DNA of 64,000 nt from the NCBI GenBank assembly GCA_025617375.2, contig JAMYGW020000003.1, forward strand, positions 682,001 through 746,000, given 5' to 3'. This document shows, piece after piece, positions 1 through 11,795 of the stretch. The stretch's first letter is position 1. Every line of letters begins with the position of its first letter. The notes below the pieces were generated by a model. The model was not told where the DNA came from, ran no database searches, and worked only from the letters and a program-made list of their open reading frames with translations. Source of the DNA: Acarospora socialis. Taxonomy: Eukaryota; Ascomycota; Lecanoromycetes; Acarosporales; Acarosporaceae. The position numbers were made by a program, and so were the translations under genes.

Positions 1-2070
1 GGCGGATTCGCTGATATTTTGCTGTCGGCTTTGATTACTTCAGGCGACTTCGCCGCTCGATCTTTGGAGGCTAGGATGGATTGCTCTTGTTCGATTCTTT
101 GTCTTTCCCTGTCTTCTTTCGAGGGATCCAAAGCTTCCATCCATAGAGTCTCGTTCCATGGGCAGTGTTCTTTGCTCGAGCATGGCACCAATATGAACCC
201 TTCAGGCATAATTCCTGTGGTCGTTGATTCGTACGCCCAAACACAGCCATCCGCAAGCTTAGCAGCAATATCCAGATCTTCAGGGTGATTGAAGATCCTC
301 GCACCTATAGCGATCATACCGCCGGTGAAGCATGTAAGATGCTGCCCCTCTGGATTGAGTTCGATATTGTCCGCAAGCTCAGGGTTTCCTTTCGATCTGA
401 CAGAGCCTGAAAAGAGAACATTACGGTTATCCGGGGCCATTGGTCGAAAGAGTAAATGCTTCTTGACGACATCCAACGACTGCTGAAACATATTCCGGTA
501 CTGGTCGTTGAGTCCGCCGAGAAGTAGATACTCTTTCGGTAAGTACTCATAGACCGAATCGGACATACCACCGAGCGTGAATGTCTCGGAATTCTCTTGT
601 GGAGGGGATGCCAGCCCTTGCGGTCGACATTCAGGATCCCCGACGTCCGAATTGTCCTTGCGGGATGACAACATAGGGTCAACCTCACTCATGGTTGCTT
701 CGCGCTGCAGTTGCCTTTTTCCCATTGTCTGGTCAACTGATCTGCCAAAAATATCGGCCGGTTTCGCACAGCCTGACGCATCTACAGAGATGGGCCACAT
801 GCCGGGGAGTTTGGTATTGTTCTGCCATTTCTCAAACTCGATCGTGATTCGTGCCACAGCGTCGTAAAATTTGGCATTCTTTGTGATCTGTGCCAGCCGC
901 GTAAACTCCAACGACAGCGAACCAAGCTCTGCAAGAACAACTCTTGTGTTTGCTCTGTGGGGCTGACTCGAAAATGCCCTATTAAACATTATAGAATCCT
1001 TCAAGCAGGTACTTGAAACGGGGGACTTACGGCTTCCACTGATAGTATGTTATCGGCATACGGTTCGGCGTATCAAACGCTCCCATCAATACCTCGGCCA
1101 ACTCAATCGACTTATCCAACAATACTTTGTACCTCCCTCCACTGAGGTCATAAGCAGCGATCAAGCCGCCCAAGTACCGGATTGTTGTCTCGAAGAGCGG
1201 AATGTCGTTCCGAACAGTTGTCGTAAAGTCGATTTGTTTAACGGCATTTGCAGCCTCCTCAAATTCATCTTTCATCCCAAAGATCCAGAGGGCGTCTAGA
1301 CTGTCCACCAACGTTGCGGCCCAGCCGCAGAACGGGTTTCGAAATTTCCCTGATACCGGCGATAGCTCATCCTGGAGCCAAGCGTGCTGCTTGTACCCTT
1401 CCCAAGAATGTGTGAAAGCATCTTTGATCGTTGCGAGCTTACGCTCTCTGTCGATTCTTGAGTTCGAGGACTCGTCCGTAAATGTATGCTGGATTTTGGG
1501 TATCCGTCTTGGCTCTCCGGTCGGTATCGGAATGATTGACTCTGGAGGCACTGGAAAGTGCTCTTGCTGCATGCGCCAGTGAGGTATTGTTGCATTGGTA
1601 TGATCAGGGGCAACCTCTAATCGACCTTGGCCGTGCAGCGGCGTATTCTCAGGATCAGGTGGCCTTGCAGGCTCGGTGGGTTTTTCATGAGTAGCAAGCC
1701 CTGCCGGAGCCTTCGGTGTACTCGTACTGTGAACCAGATCTACCGTGGTTAGGCTCGAGTGTAAGAGAACGGTCGAGCTGGAGCTTGTTGTTGGCAGTAG
1801 CTTCTGTACTAGATCGCTGATAGCGGACGAAGGGGAGCTTTGGGCGCTGGATACTTTTGAGGTATATGCCGAGGGAGGTCGGGTTTCTATAATAGGGGTT
1901 GCAGTAGTACTTGACTTCCTCAATGCATCTTTCAAGCCAAGATTCTTGAGGCTGTCAACACTTATGGGCGGCGAAGTCTCCCATTGTCGAATGTTGGAGA
2001 AATGATATAACGCTGCAGTGGTGATAACTGCGAAGACCAGAAACACTCTATAGCGCCGAAAGCGCAGCAT
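1..2070 (-). CDS. Class I alpha-1,2-mannosidase (GH47), 3' end cut by window edge
   Basis: Trims alpha-1,2-linked mannose from N-glycans in the ER/Golgi. Two exons are visible: 2070-1031 and 954 running off position 1, separated by a 75-bp intron (1030-955). The start at 2070 is chosen because it is followed directly by a basic patch and one hydrophobic segment (about residues 7-22), a type II signal anchor. The in-frame ATG at 2196 would bury that anchor. A Ser/Thr/Pro-rich stem of roughly 150 residues follows, then the GH47 fold: GWAATLVDSLDALWIFGMKD, FTLGGMSDSVYEYLPKEYLL, HLTCFTGGM and TTTGIMPE are all family hallmarks. The C-terminal part of the catalytic domain lies outside the window. 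It is on the same strand as the PS synthase gene 0.7 kb upstream. ER versus Golgi subtype cannot be settled here. Confidence 0.93.
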
Positions 2071-2788
2071 CTTGCCCACAATTGTTGTCACGGAGAGCCA
2101 GGGGAATCGTGTACTCGAGGTTGATAGAGACAGGCGTATCCATGAGGGAACCGCACATTCAAGTATATCCACGAACGCTATAGCTTTGATGGACAATCAT
2201 GAGAGGAAACCAAGTGGGCACAGCAATCACAACCGTGAAGCCTAGGACAACAACGAAAGTAGTCGTGAGCAAGCTCACAGATGGGGGAATTGGGAGCTCT
2301 TTGAACGGAGGCCTTCCAACACACTCCCGTTGAAGCCAGGGGTTAGCGCACTGAGGCGCGCGGCAGCATGTACCATATTTATAACTTACTCTCGCGCGGC
2401 CACACGAGTACCCTCGCTAATCAGTACTACGTACCTGAGGTAAGCAAGGAAACCGTCGCCTCATATTTATCTGATGGGCTACGAATGGGTGATAATTATA
2501 GTGGTATTATTAGGTCCCATTTGTCTAGCTGGAGTACGTATAATGTGGATGAGTAAATTTCAGTATAAGCTATCCAACACATGGAGAATGGCTACAAGAA
2601 AACCGGTTCGAGAAGATGAATAAATTTCATTTGAGTGGTATCATAATTTAAAGATGCTCTGGATTCGTACCATGTTGTCGTTCCTAGCAGGTCTGGGATT
2701 GACACAGATAAGTTTGTTTGTCGTCTTGTTGGAATCGAGGTGCCACATCCCAAGTCTCCTCACCCGCAAGGCGAAGTCGTGACTGTAC
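2071..2788. other. Intergenic: mannosidase promoter and PS synthase 3' flank
   Basis: About 720 bases between two minus-strand genes. A 62-codon plus-strand frame (2368-2556) resembles nothing I know and has no coding signature. It carries GGTACC/TACCTGAGG-like motifs around 2430. No repeat or RNA gene is visible. Confidence 0.6.
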
Positions 2789-3730
2789 CTACGGCTTTGG
2801 TATATGGATGGTCTTACTGACCATGAGACAACCGCTCAGAACGAATAGACCGACTATAGGGTGGAATTCGAAAGGTGTTCCCTTGGCAACAACCCCTAGA
2901 GGGATGTTGTGCAGCACCCATCCCTGAGAAACCCAGTAGGCCATGAGTGCCGCGATAGACAGCGTCGTGGGTATGGGTGTTCCCTCAAAGTATTCTGACT
3001 TCCCTGTCTTGTCTTTGGGCAAGGCGGCAACGGTGACGTTGAATCTTGCCAGGCGCGTCAGACCGCACAGAACGAAGAAAGTGAGGAGGAGATGATCGAC
3101 GGGTGTGCGCATGCCGATAGCGAAGGCTGCTGCAGCAGGGGAGAGCCCGAAGGAGATCTGTTCTCTCTTAACAAGCGGGCCTACATGCTCGGAAGGGATT
3201 ATTCGTACCAAGTCGGCTAAGGAATCAAGTTCTTGTCCCATGAGCGAAGATTTACTCCGCCATCGTGCCACTTTGCCATCCATAAAGTCAAAAAACAATC
3301 CAAAAGGCATGAATGCCAGAGCTGCCCAGAGATTGGCGTAGTTATCCGATGCCCCGAGACAGTATCTCATGCTCGAGAACACAGACATGACGCCGCAAAA
3401 GCCTGGCGCACTTGTGGTCAGTGGATATCATAGACAAGGTGTGACCACTCTAAGTTGCAAACCGTTCATTTCCGTGATCAAATCAGCAAGGTGGAGAGCC
3501 CTTGAGTACCATTAATACGCTGGTCGCCAGTATATGGGCGGCGTCAACGTACTTGATCATAGAGAAATGACCGGTATCTGACGCTAGGAGCATCTTTTGC
3601 TTCTCTTGACCTTGTCCAAAGTCAGCTACCAGAGAATCCACTCTAAGTGGTTCAAGATCACACTGTTATTGGGAGTACTAGTTGTTGATTCCTTCGAAAG
3701 AACATTCTGTGGCCCGCTTCTTCGTGACAT
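2789..3730 (-). CDS. CDP-diacylglycerol-serine O-phosphatidyltransferase (phosphatidylserine synthase)
   Basis: Makes phosphatidylserine from CDP-diacylglycerol and serine in the ER membrane, the first step towards phosphatidylethanolamine. I rebuilt five exons: 3730-3664, 3610-3553, 3500-3463, 3402-3209 and 3157-2789, with introns of 53, 52, 60 and 51 bp. All splice phases agree, giving 241 residues; yeast Cho1 is 276. The CDP-alcohol phosphotransferase signature is perfect: Asp96-Gly97, Ala100-Arg101, Gly110, Asp114 and Asp118 in the DGx2ARx8Gx3Dx3D spacing. [20 protein letters not shown] and the C-terminal HIPKP also match the fungal family. The start at 3730 gives a short Ser/Thr-rich N-terminus and is less certain than the core. 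The last intron has no stop and a length divisible by three, so retention would insert 17 residues straight after the catalytic motif. Confidence 0.93.
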
Positions 3731-4200
3731 GTTGACTATCCGGATACTTTGCTGCGCCAACTGACCGTGATAACTCTATGTATGATCTCACAAGATAAGT
3801 GTTGACGGGCTTTGGCAACTATACGTGGGGCGGGTCGTCTTTGTGTCTGGTGTTGGTAGGTGTGGAAACTCGAGTGGGCAAATGCAAGTCTGCGATAGAC
3901 GCGTCCCAGTTGACAGACCCTGGGACGTCATACCTTGGGCTGTTTTAGGCGCGCCTCCGTGCGTGCTTCACCGCCCTCGTCTAATGGCACGACTAGCGTG
4001 GTGAGCAACAGTCTTTTAGATAAGGTACCTAGTCAAGGGAACCTTAAGTCGAGTAATGTGAGGTAGGCACTGCTCCATGGAAGCAGACGCAAACTGAGCA
4101 CGCCGAAAGTGTGAGCAACTATGTGGTTAACTAGGCCAAAGGTAGTGACTATATGATACAATGAAGCGCCCCGAACTCCCAGGCCCTTCAGGCTGTAGAC
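3731..4200. other. Intergenic: PS synthase promoter and GAR1 3' flank
   Basis: About 470 bases. A TAAGGTACCTAG motif near 4020 belongs to the palindromic family seen across the window. I see no gene. Confidence 0.55.
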
Positions 4201-5133
4201 CTATCCCCTTCCTCTACCTAAGCCACCAGCTCTCGTGAAATTTGGGTTACCCCCTCTGGCTCCTCCTCGACTCGAATTGAAGCCACCGCCTCTACCTCCC
4301 CGGCTACCTCCTCTCCCTCCCCGGTCGCCGAATCCCCCTCGGCCCCGGGAAACACCCCTACCGCCACCTCTACCGGCTCCTCTTCCACCCCGCATTGGTC
4401 CTCCTCTTGAGGCGCCTCCTGCTCGCTTCGGCTTTGCAGTTCCTGCGACAAGCTCGGTTATTTTAATGGACCTGAGTTAAAACCCGGCAATGAGTACTCA
4501 CCTGGAGGGGGCTTGGGTTTTGGTAGGAATCTAGTGCCACTTTTGTCAGCTTCAATTCTCCACGCTGAAAACCGTCAAACTTACTTCTCTAGCGGTAATA
4601 GCTTGTCGCCACCAATGTAGAACTTGTCCCCAGACTTGAACGATGTGGCCACTATACCCTCCTGTGGCTTTATGGTGAAGTAAACCTGATTGATAGGGCC
4701 TAGAATCTCGTCGACTTTGCCGATTGCTGTCTGTCTCAATGTGAGAGACTTGTTGGTAAAGTGTCCGCAAAGAAGTGAGCTACCCTATTTTCCAAGTATA
4801 TTGGCGCATTGAAATATGGTATCTTGGGGTTGACCGATTCACAAACGATCTCCCCTTCGCAGGCGTGAAGAAACGATCCCATCTCTGAAGACCGTTAACA
4901 CAGGTTACGTGCGCCAAATATGAACCCAATATATACCTAAGACAGAAGCTGGAGGTCCGTAGGATTGTTGAAAGCTGCCGCGCCCTAACAAGCTTCCCAT
5001 TAGCTCAATCTCAGAGCCTGCTGTGCTGATCCGGAGAGAGGGCATCGTTACCTCCACGGCCACCAAAGCCTCCTCCACCTCTACTAGCACCAAAAGCTCC
5101 CCCTCGACCACGAGAATTACCCCGGAACGACAT
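4201..5133 (-). CDS. GAR1: H/ACA snoRNP subunit GAR1
   Basis: Core protein of the box H/ACA snoRNP, which pseudouridylates rRNA in the nucleolus. Six exons: 5133-5052, 4984-4937, 4884-4784, 4730-4585, 4530-4502 and 4442-4201. The introns are 67, 52, 53, 54 and 59 bp and all phases close, giving 215 residues. The N-terminal glycine/arginine-rich segment ([12 protein letters not shown]...) leads into the conserved Gar1 core: [67 protein letters not shown] long C-terminal RGG tail ends the protein. The two GAR domains flanking the core are the normal Gar1 architecture. It is divergent from the threonyl-tRNA synthetase gene with only 208 bp between start codons. Confidence 0.96.
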
Positions 5134-5341
5134 GTTGCTAGTGTAGATTGGTAGGGCACACTTGGTGGGCAAACAGTTTTACCGAGTGAGCTTTCGGCTC
5201 GCTAAGCCCTACGAGGGAACGCTAACTCGCTTCCATATAGGTAGCCTCGTACCTAAAGTGAGTCAACTGCAGTCTGCAGGGCATTAAGACAAACGTGCCA
5301 TCTCGTCACCAACCTTCCGCTTGCAACACCTGCTATAAGTC
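5134..5341. promoter_or_regulatory. Shared divergent promoter GAR1 / threonyl-tRNA synthetase
   Basis: Only 208 bases separate the two start codons, so both 5' leaders and core promoters must fit here. No clear TATA box is seen. Both products serve the translation machinery, so joint growth control is plausible but inferred. Confidence 0.6.
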
Positions 5342-7966
5342 ATGGATAGTTCCGAGGCAAAGCAAGGTCTCAGCGGGGCAGACCTTCCCAGCAGTCTGGC
5401 ACAACGGTCACTGGTGAATTCAGAAATAGCTAAACCCATCGACCAAGAGCAACCACAGAACCCAGGTCCGTCGGACCTAAAAGATAGCAAAAGCCCAAAG
5501 CCTTCTAAGAAGGATCAGCGTCAGTCACAGGAGGCAGACCAAGCAGGCAAGACCTCTGTAAAGAACTCGGTCCCTAAAGCAAACCCCTCAGGCTCTGAGC
5601 GCTCAGCTGTGTCAGCTCTACCCGATTTTATCTTACAACGAAACAAGCTCTTCGACGAGCTGAAACAGAAGCAAGATGCAGATATCTTGAGCAAGCCCCA
5701 TTCCGAGATCAATGTCGTGATCGATCTCGGTCGAGGCAATGAACGAGCTGTTATAGCAAAAGCATGGGAGTCTACCCCGGTGTCTTTTCTCAAGGATTTG
5801 AAAGGTGAAGTCGAGCCTGATATCATTGTTGCTAAGGTAGATGGTAAGGAGTTATGGGACCTTGATCGGCCGCTGGAGAGAAACTGTCGACTGAGCTATC
5901 TACCCTTTGGATCCGCCGAGGGCAGGCATGTTTTCTGGCATTCGAGTGCGCATGTTCTTGGTGAAGCTGCTGAGTGCCATTACCCTAAATGTCTACTATC
6001 GCACGGTCCTCCGGTCGAACAAGGGTTCTTTTATGATATGGCTCTGGAAGAGGAGTAATGGTTGTCCATGCCTACTCAAGCGTCACAAGCACTAATGGGT
6101 CGTAGGCAGGTGGTCAATCAAACCGACTGGCGTCCGTTGGAAGACAAAGCCGCTAGATTCGTCAAGGACAAGCAACCTTTCGAACGTTTACATGTATCCA
6201 TATCGGACCTGAAGAAGATGTTCGGTTATAGTAAATACAAAATGTACTATATCGAGAACCTATTGCCAAAAGAGGGAAGCACAGTGTATAAATGCGGCTC
6301 GCTCGTTGATTTGTGCCTGGGTCCTCACATACAGAACACAAACAAGATCAAGGCTTTCAAGATCATGAAGGTAACGCGCGGTCGCCCCAATGTAGAATCA
6401 TTGTCGCTTATGATAGCCTTCCAGAACTCCTCCTGCTACTTTCGTGGCGACAAGGACGACGATTCACTGCAGCGTATCTATGGAGTGGCATTTCCTGACA
6501 AAAAGGGAATGGTAGATCATCAAAAATTCCTGGAAGAAGCAGCCAAGCGAGATCACCGAAAGATTGGTGTTGATCAGGAGCTGTTTTTCTTCCATGAGCT
6601 CTCTCCAGGGTCTGTTTTTCTCCTCACGCATGGCACCAGGATTTTCAATGCCCTACAGAAGCTGCTCCGGTCAGAATACCATAAAAGAGGTTATCAAGAA
6701 GTCCAATCGCCTAATATGTACGACGTTGACCTTTGGAAGACTTCGGGTCACTGGGAACACTACCAAGAGGATATGTTTAGGCTTGAAGTTGAGAAGAGAG
6801 TATACGCACTAAAGCCGATGAATTGCCCCGGACATTGTCTCATCTTCCGACACCGAGAAAGGAGTTATCGAGAACTGCCTTTGCGGATGGCCGATTTCGG
6901 TGTCCTTCACAGAAACGAAGCATCTGGTGCTTTGAACGGACTCACAAGGGTTCGGAAGTTCCAGCAAGATGATACCCATATCTTCTGCACACCAGAACAG
7001 GTACGTTAACTGTGCTCTAAGGCTTTTAAGCGCTTTATTCAACATCGTATTGCAGATCACACAAGAGATCGAAGGTCTGTTTGATTTTCTTCGATGTATT
7101 TACGGGCAATTTGGGTTTCCGTTCAAGCTCAAACTGTCCACCCGGCCTGAGAAGTACATGGGAAGCATAGAGACCTGGAACGTTGCGGAAGGGAAACTTC
7201 GCGATGCACTGAATCTGTTTAAGGAGGCTGGCGGTGCGGACTGGGAGCTCAATGAAGGCGACGGCGCGTTTTACGGCCCGAAGATCGATATCACCATCTC
7301 AGATGCTCTCAACAGAGAACATCAATGCGCTACGATTCAATTAGATTTTCAACTGCCACAGAATTTTGGTCTTGAGTTCATTACAGGCGAAAATTCGGCC
7401 AAAATGAAAAAGGATGAGGGGACGGAGCCTGAAAAGAATGGCGCCATCAGCAGCTCGTCGAAGGAACCTGGTGCAGGAAGGGCTCGTCCTGTGATGATAC
7501 ATCGGGCAATCGTCGGCAGCTTTGAGCGCTTCATGGCTATCTTGACGGAGCATTTTGCCGGTAAATGGCCGTTCTGGCTGAGTCCACGCCAGATACTTGT
7601 CATCCCGGTCATGCCTGCTGTCAATGACTATGTCGATGAGGTGCAGCGCGTGTTTCATCAAGCGGAGTTCTACGTGGACACAGACAAGAGCAGCAACACG
7701 ATGCAGTGGAAGATCCGTAACGGCCAACAGAAGCAGTACAATTTCATTTTCGGTGAGTCCGCCGTGGCCTCAGCTGCGTTGTAGTGATTTCTTACTAACA
7801 GAACGCGGCAGTCGTGGGTGCACAAGAGGAGAAGTCACGTACAGTCAACATCAGGAATCGCGATGACCAGAACACGCAATCCAAAGGAGACCTAGTCCCG
7901 CTTGACGCGGCACTTAAGGCCCTTACGGCTCTCAGAGACGACAGAAAGCTTGTGAATGCTATCTAG
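5342..7966 (+). CDS. Threonyl-tRNA synthetase, cytosolic
   Basis: Charges tRNA-Thr with threonine. Four exons: 5342-6054, 6106-7000, 7056-7752 and 7812-7966, with introns of 51, 55 and 59 bp. All phases close, giving 819 residues. The order is a lysine-rich N-terminal extension, a TGS domain, an editing/SAD domain ([12 protein letters not shown] and the later [10 protein letters not shown]), then the class II catalytic core. Motif 2 is visible around [20 protein letters not shown] and motif 3 in [19 protein letters not shown]. The C-terminal anticodon-binding domain starts at [15 protein letters not shown]. No mitochondrial presequence is evident, so this is probably the cytosolic enzyme. The extension of about 85 residues before the TGS domain is longer than in bacteria but normal for fungi. 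Confidence 0.96.
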
Positions 7967-8526
7967 CCTGGCCCAATCTCTGAGCCTGGGAGTTGGTCGC
8001 TTTTATCACATGGGCGCTTAGCAATCTTGGTCAGTGACGTTGGTCGTTCTACTAAGAGTCCATATTGCTCTCATAGATCAATAAATAGAGCGTTGGTACG
8101 TAGAGTAGGAAATGGAGATGCTGGCAGGAGGCCAATCTGCCGCTATATTCACTACATCGGTGATGTCAGACCCACTTGTACTCGTAGTATGCGGAGACGG
8201 ACTGATTGAAGCAGCCATGCAACGTCTTATCATATTACCGACAATAATAATCTCCATTGCGGTTCTTTTCGATAACAGTTGATCAGGAACTAATATGGCC
8301 GCAGTTGTGCACCTCACAATATTTGTAATTGTTGTACAAAGTTACAGAGTAAGCATAGCTGCATAAACAACGTCATTGTCCTGCCAGCGTTACTTCGGTC
8401 ATGACCCCAATAATCCCAACCCCAGCTTTGGCCCACTTAGAGCGTTGAGCTGGTAATACTTTATCTTTAGAATCATATTACGCATTAAGCTACTCTCTAC
8501 TCCACATACCTTCACACCCCACAGAC
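7967..8526. other. Intergenic, ThrRS 3' flank and SLM-like promoter
   Basis: About 560 bases between two plus-strand genes. No gene, repeat or RNA structure is recognised. Confidence 0.6.
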
Positions 8527-11493
8527 ATGGCAGCTCGGCCACAGACAAACTCGTCTCACGATGTGCGTGGCTCCATACCCGCACCGACAGATCCGTCCCA
8601 CCTTAGAAGAGGATATGGAGCAGGAACTCATCCGGAGCAGTTGTACTTGCCTCACAGCAGTACAGGAGCCATGGACTTTGCAGCTACACAGGGCGCCCCA
8701 GTGGAAACTTCACCCTTAGCGATGTCAGAGCACCCAACGCACCCGGGCCCAACCAAGGAAGACTTCAGCACCAGTCGTCACAACTCCTCGACGATTGACG
8801 GCAATGCCGACGGGGACCTCGTTCGTACCAATTCGACAATGTCACAATCACAGACATTGACGCCGTCCAGGGGTGGTACATTAAAGAAGAAAGCGTCAAT
8901 CAGTAAGAGAGCCAGCTTAAAACGCAGTGGCAGCAGAAAGGCTAGTGTACCCGGAAGTATGCGCCTGCCATTGGGGACAGAAACCTTCCCCAGTGTGGAC
9001 GGCGATGAGATCAACAATGCTTTCTTTGTACCGGTGCCGACTACGGGAAACCCAACAGAGATCCTGGTGAACAGGTTTCAAGGTGAGTATCGCCTTTACT
9101 GCAGTCTCGTTGCAATGTGGTCATCAAAACCCTCCTGCTCTAGAACGTAAGCTGATCACGGATCTGATATAGCTTGGCGCAAAGTGCTCAAAGACTTGAT
9201 TGCCTATTTTCGTGATGTTCAGAAGTCCTATGAAAGCCGATCAAAGTCTCTACTGGCAGTTTCCAACATCATAAGCAACACGGTTACACCACCCATATTT
9301 CTTAAAGAAGGAGGAATCGGTGAAGCAACACACATTCTCCGGGACTACCACAGACAGGCTCTTGCTGAGGGCAACAAGGCTCGCGATATCGAGAACGATG
9401 TGATAATTCAGCTCACAGGCCTAAGGAGTGACCTCAGCCAGAAGTGTAAGGAGATCAAGGGGCTGGCTGGGGACTTCAAAAACACGGTAGACAAGGAAAC
9501 GGAGGCTACTCGAAAGGCAGTCCGTGACCTGCAAGAAGCACTGGGCCTGGTGGATACTGAATCTAGCGCGACAGTGGGGAAGGGTGACCCATTCATCGTT
9601 AGACTACGTGTGGAACGGCAAGTCGAAAGGCAAATAGATGAAGAAAACTATTTACACAGAGTAAGCAATCCTGACCCGTGTTGACTATGTACTTTCTGGC
9701 CTAATTTGCGCCACAGGCATTCCTCAACCTTGAGAATTCTGGTCGCGAACTTGAGTCGATTGTGGTGGGTGAGATTCAGAAGGCTTACAATGCGTATGCC
9801 GGAATATTGAAAAGAGAAGCCGACGAAGCGTACGAAGCTGTTGAGAGATTAAGGAGTGGTCCCATAGCTATGCCGAAAGACCGCGAATGGCAGTCCTTTG
9901 TCTACGAGAACGAACAGTTTGTAGACCCAAGGGTTCCTGTCCGACGAGCCAAGAACATCTACTACCCGGGTAAAGACAATCCAGCTGCAGTCGAGGTTAG
10001 GGCTGGTCTGCTCGAACGCAAGAGCAAGTACCTAAAGAGCTACACTCCTGGATGGTCAGTGGTCCTCTGTTGTGCAATCTGCTATGATACTCACAATTTG
10101 TACGTTCAGGTACGTCTTATCGCCGACACACTTACACGAGTTCAAATCGGCGGATCACATCAGTGCTCAACAACCCATCATGTCCTTGTATCTACCGGAC
10201 CAAAAGCTGGGCTCACGCTCAAGCGTGGATTCATCCTCTCACAAGTTTATGCTCAAGGGGCGTCAAACTGGGGGCATGCACCGTGGCCATGCCTGGGTCT
10301 TTCGCGCAGAAACTTACGACACGATGATCGCCTGGTACGAAGACATCAAAAATCTGACCGAAAAGACCGGAGAGGAGCGCAACGCATTCATACGACGTCA
10401 TGCAAGAAGCATTAGCGGCGGAAGTCATAAGACTGGCTCCATCAGTAGCGATGGTGTCATGGATGAGGATGAGGCAGATGAAGTCCCCTATTCGGCCAAT
10501 ACATCCAAGGTACAGCAAGCAATGCCTAAACCAGACACCCCGGAACGCCCTCAACCAGGTGGGCGCTTTCCAAGTGATCTTCAGGTCAACCGATTCTTAC
10601 AAGCTCCACTCTCTCCATCTAGTGCAACAAGCTCCGGTGATCGCGATCCGTTAATGGCCGCTGATGCCCAGCCAGAATCCAGTGCGTTGGGTGGTCCAGG
10701 AGACCTTGACGAGCACAAGCAGGAAGAGCAAATGCCTGCACAGGAGACTTTGCGTGCTCCTGTGGCGAGCCACGGCGCGCGTGGACGGCAGCAACACAAT
10801 CTGTTAATTAGAAAAGTGGGACAGGTCGACCAACCAGACCAGGCGCAGGGCAATGGCTATGATCGCCATGAGGTTACATCGAGCGGAGAACGATTCTTGC
10901 GGGAGCAGCACGCTGAACCCCCTACCCGAAGCCCTCCAACTGCATTGGTAAGACGTGACACCGATTACGCCACCTGGATGGCGCCAGGAGCTGCTGGCAA
11001 TGGGGTAGCTGATGCTGGGACATATCGAAAGGAATCTTTCCACCCGCGGCAGGATGAAGTCGCACAATTTCATGATAGAAGGCACAACAGCAATTATACA
11101 GATCCTGGAGAGGTTACCGGTACAAGCACGACAATTCCTATGTTCGGAAGTCAACTGCCCCACAGCAAAGGCCCTCATAACGCTAATACCATTCCCGGGT
11201 CTCAACCAAATCAAGTTGGAGACATCAGCACTGGTCTGAGTTCTCAGGGTGATCATACAAACAAGTTGAACACCAATCATGCAGGTACCTGGAATTCGGG
11301 GTCAGAAGGCCATGAAAGTGGTGAGTCAGTGGCAGCTACGGCGGGACAGCCTCGACAATTCCAAAGAATAGATGAAGCAAGGCCATTCGAGGAACCTATC
11401 ACGCTCCGACCCAATATCCAGAGTCATAAAAGCGTACAAACCATCAGCGATCTGCATGTACCAGGGGAATTTCCCCCAACACCAACAACATGA
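8527..11493 (+). CDS. SLM1/2-like PH-domain protein (TORC2 / PI(4,5)P2 effector)
   Basis: Homologue of yeast Slm1/Slm2, which bind PI(4,5)P2 at the plasma membrane and pass TORC2 signals to actin and sphingolipid control. Four exons: 8527-9082, 9173-9660, 9717-10054 and 10110-11493, with introns of 90, 56 and 55 bp, giving 921 residues. A Ser/Thr/Lys-rich N-terminus (about 1-170) precedes a long helical F-BAR-like region (about 185-440; AWRKVLKDLIAYFRDVQKSY). A split PH domain follows at about 445-555 (YVLSPTHLHEFKSAD, HAWVFRAETYDTMIAWYEDI). The last 350 residues are low-complexity and polar, much longer than in the yeast proteins. The PH domain is interrupted by intron 3. The C-terminal tail is rich in Ser-Pro and Thr-Pro sites, so phospho-regulation is plausible but not shown. 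Confidence 0.88.
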
Positions 11494-11795
11494 GTGTACA
11501 ACCCGGATGGATACCCTGTTATATTTCAGCGTCGCGTCGGACGATCTATATCAATTACAATAGCGCCATGCTCTACTCCATCACAGTCCGAGACTTATTT
11601 TATCATCAATCTTCCCAAAGGAGTGTTGCCGATTTTGAAAGTCAGTGTTCCCCCTCTTCAGGTCTGGTGAGATGCCACTAGGCACCGCTGACCAAGCTTT
11701 CACCTAACAGCGAGCATGAGATCTCATAAATATGTGTCGATTAAACATCTAGAACCTTTACAATTAATGCAATCCATGAATTTTATACCACCATA
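11494..11795. other. Convergent 3' flanks
   Basis: Short AT-rich stretch between the convergent ends of the SLM-like and HAUS1-like genes. It presumably holds both 3' UTRs and polyadenylation sites. No discrete element is recognised. Confidence 0.5.
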
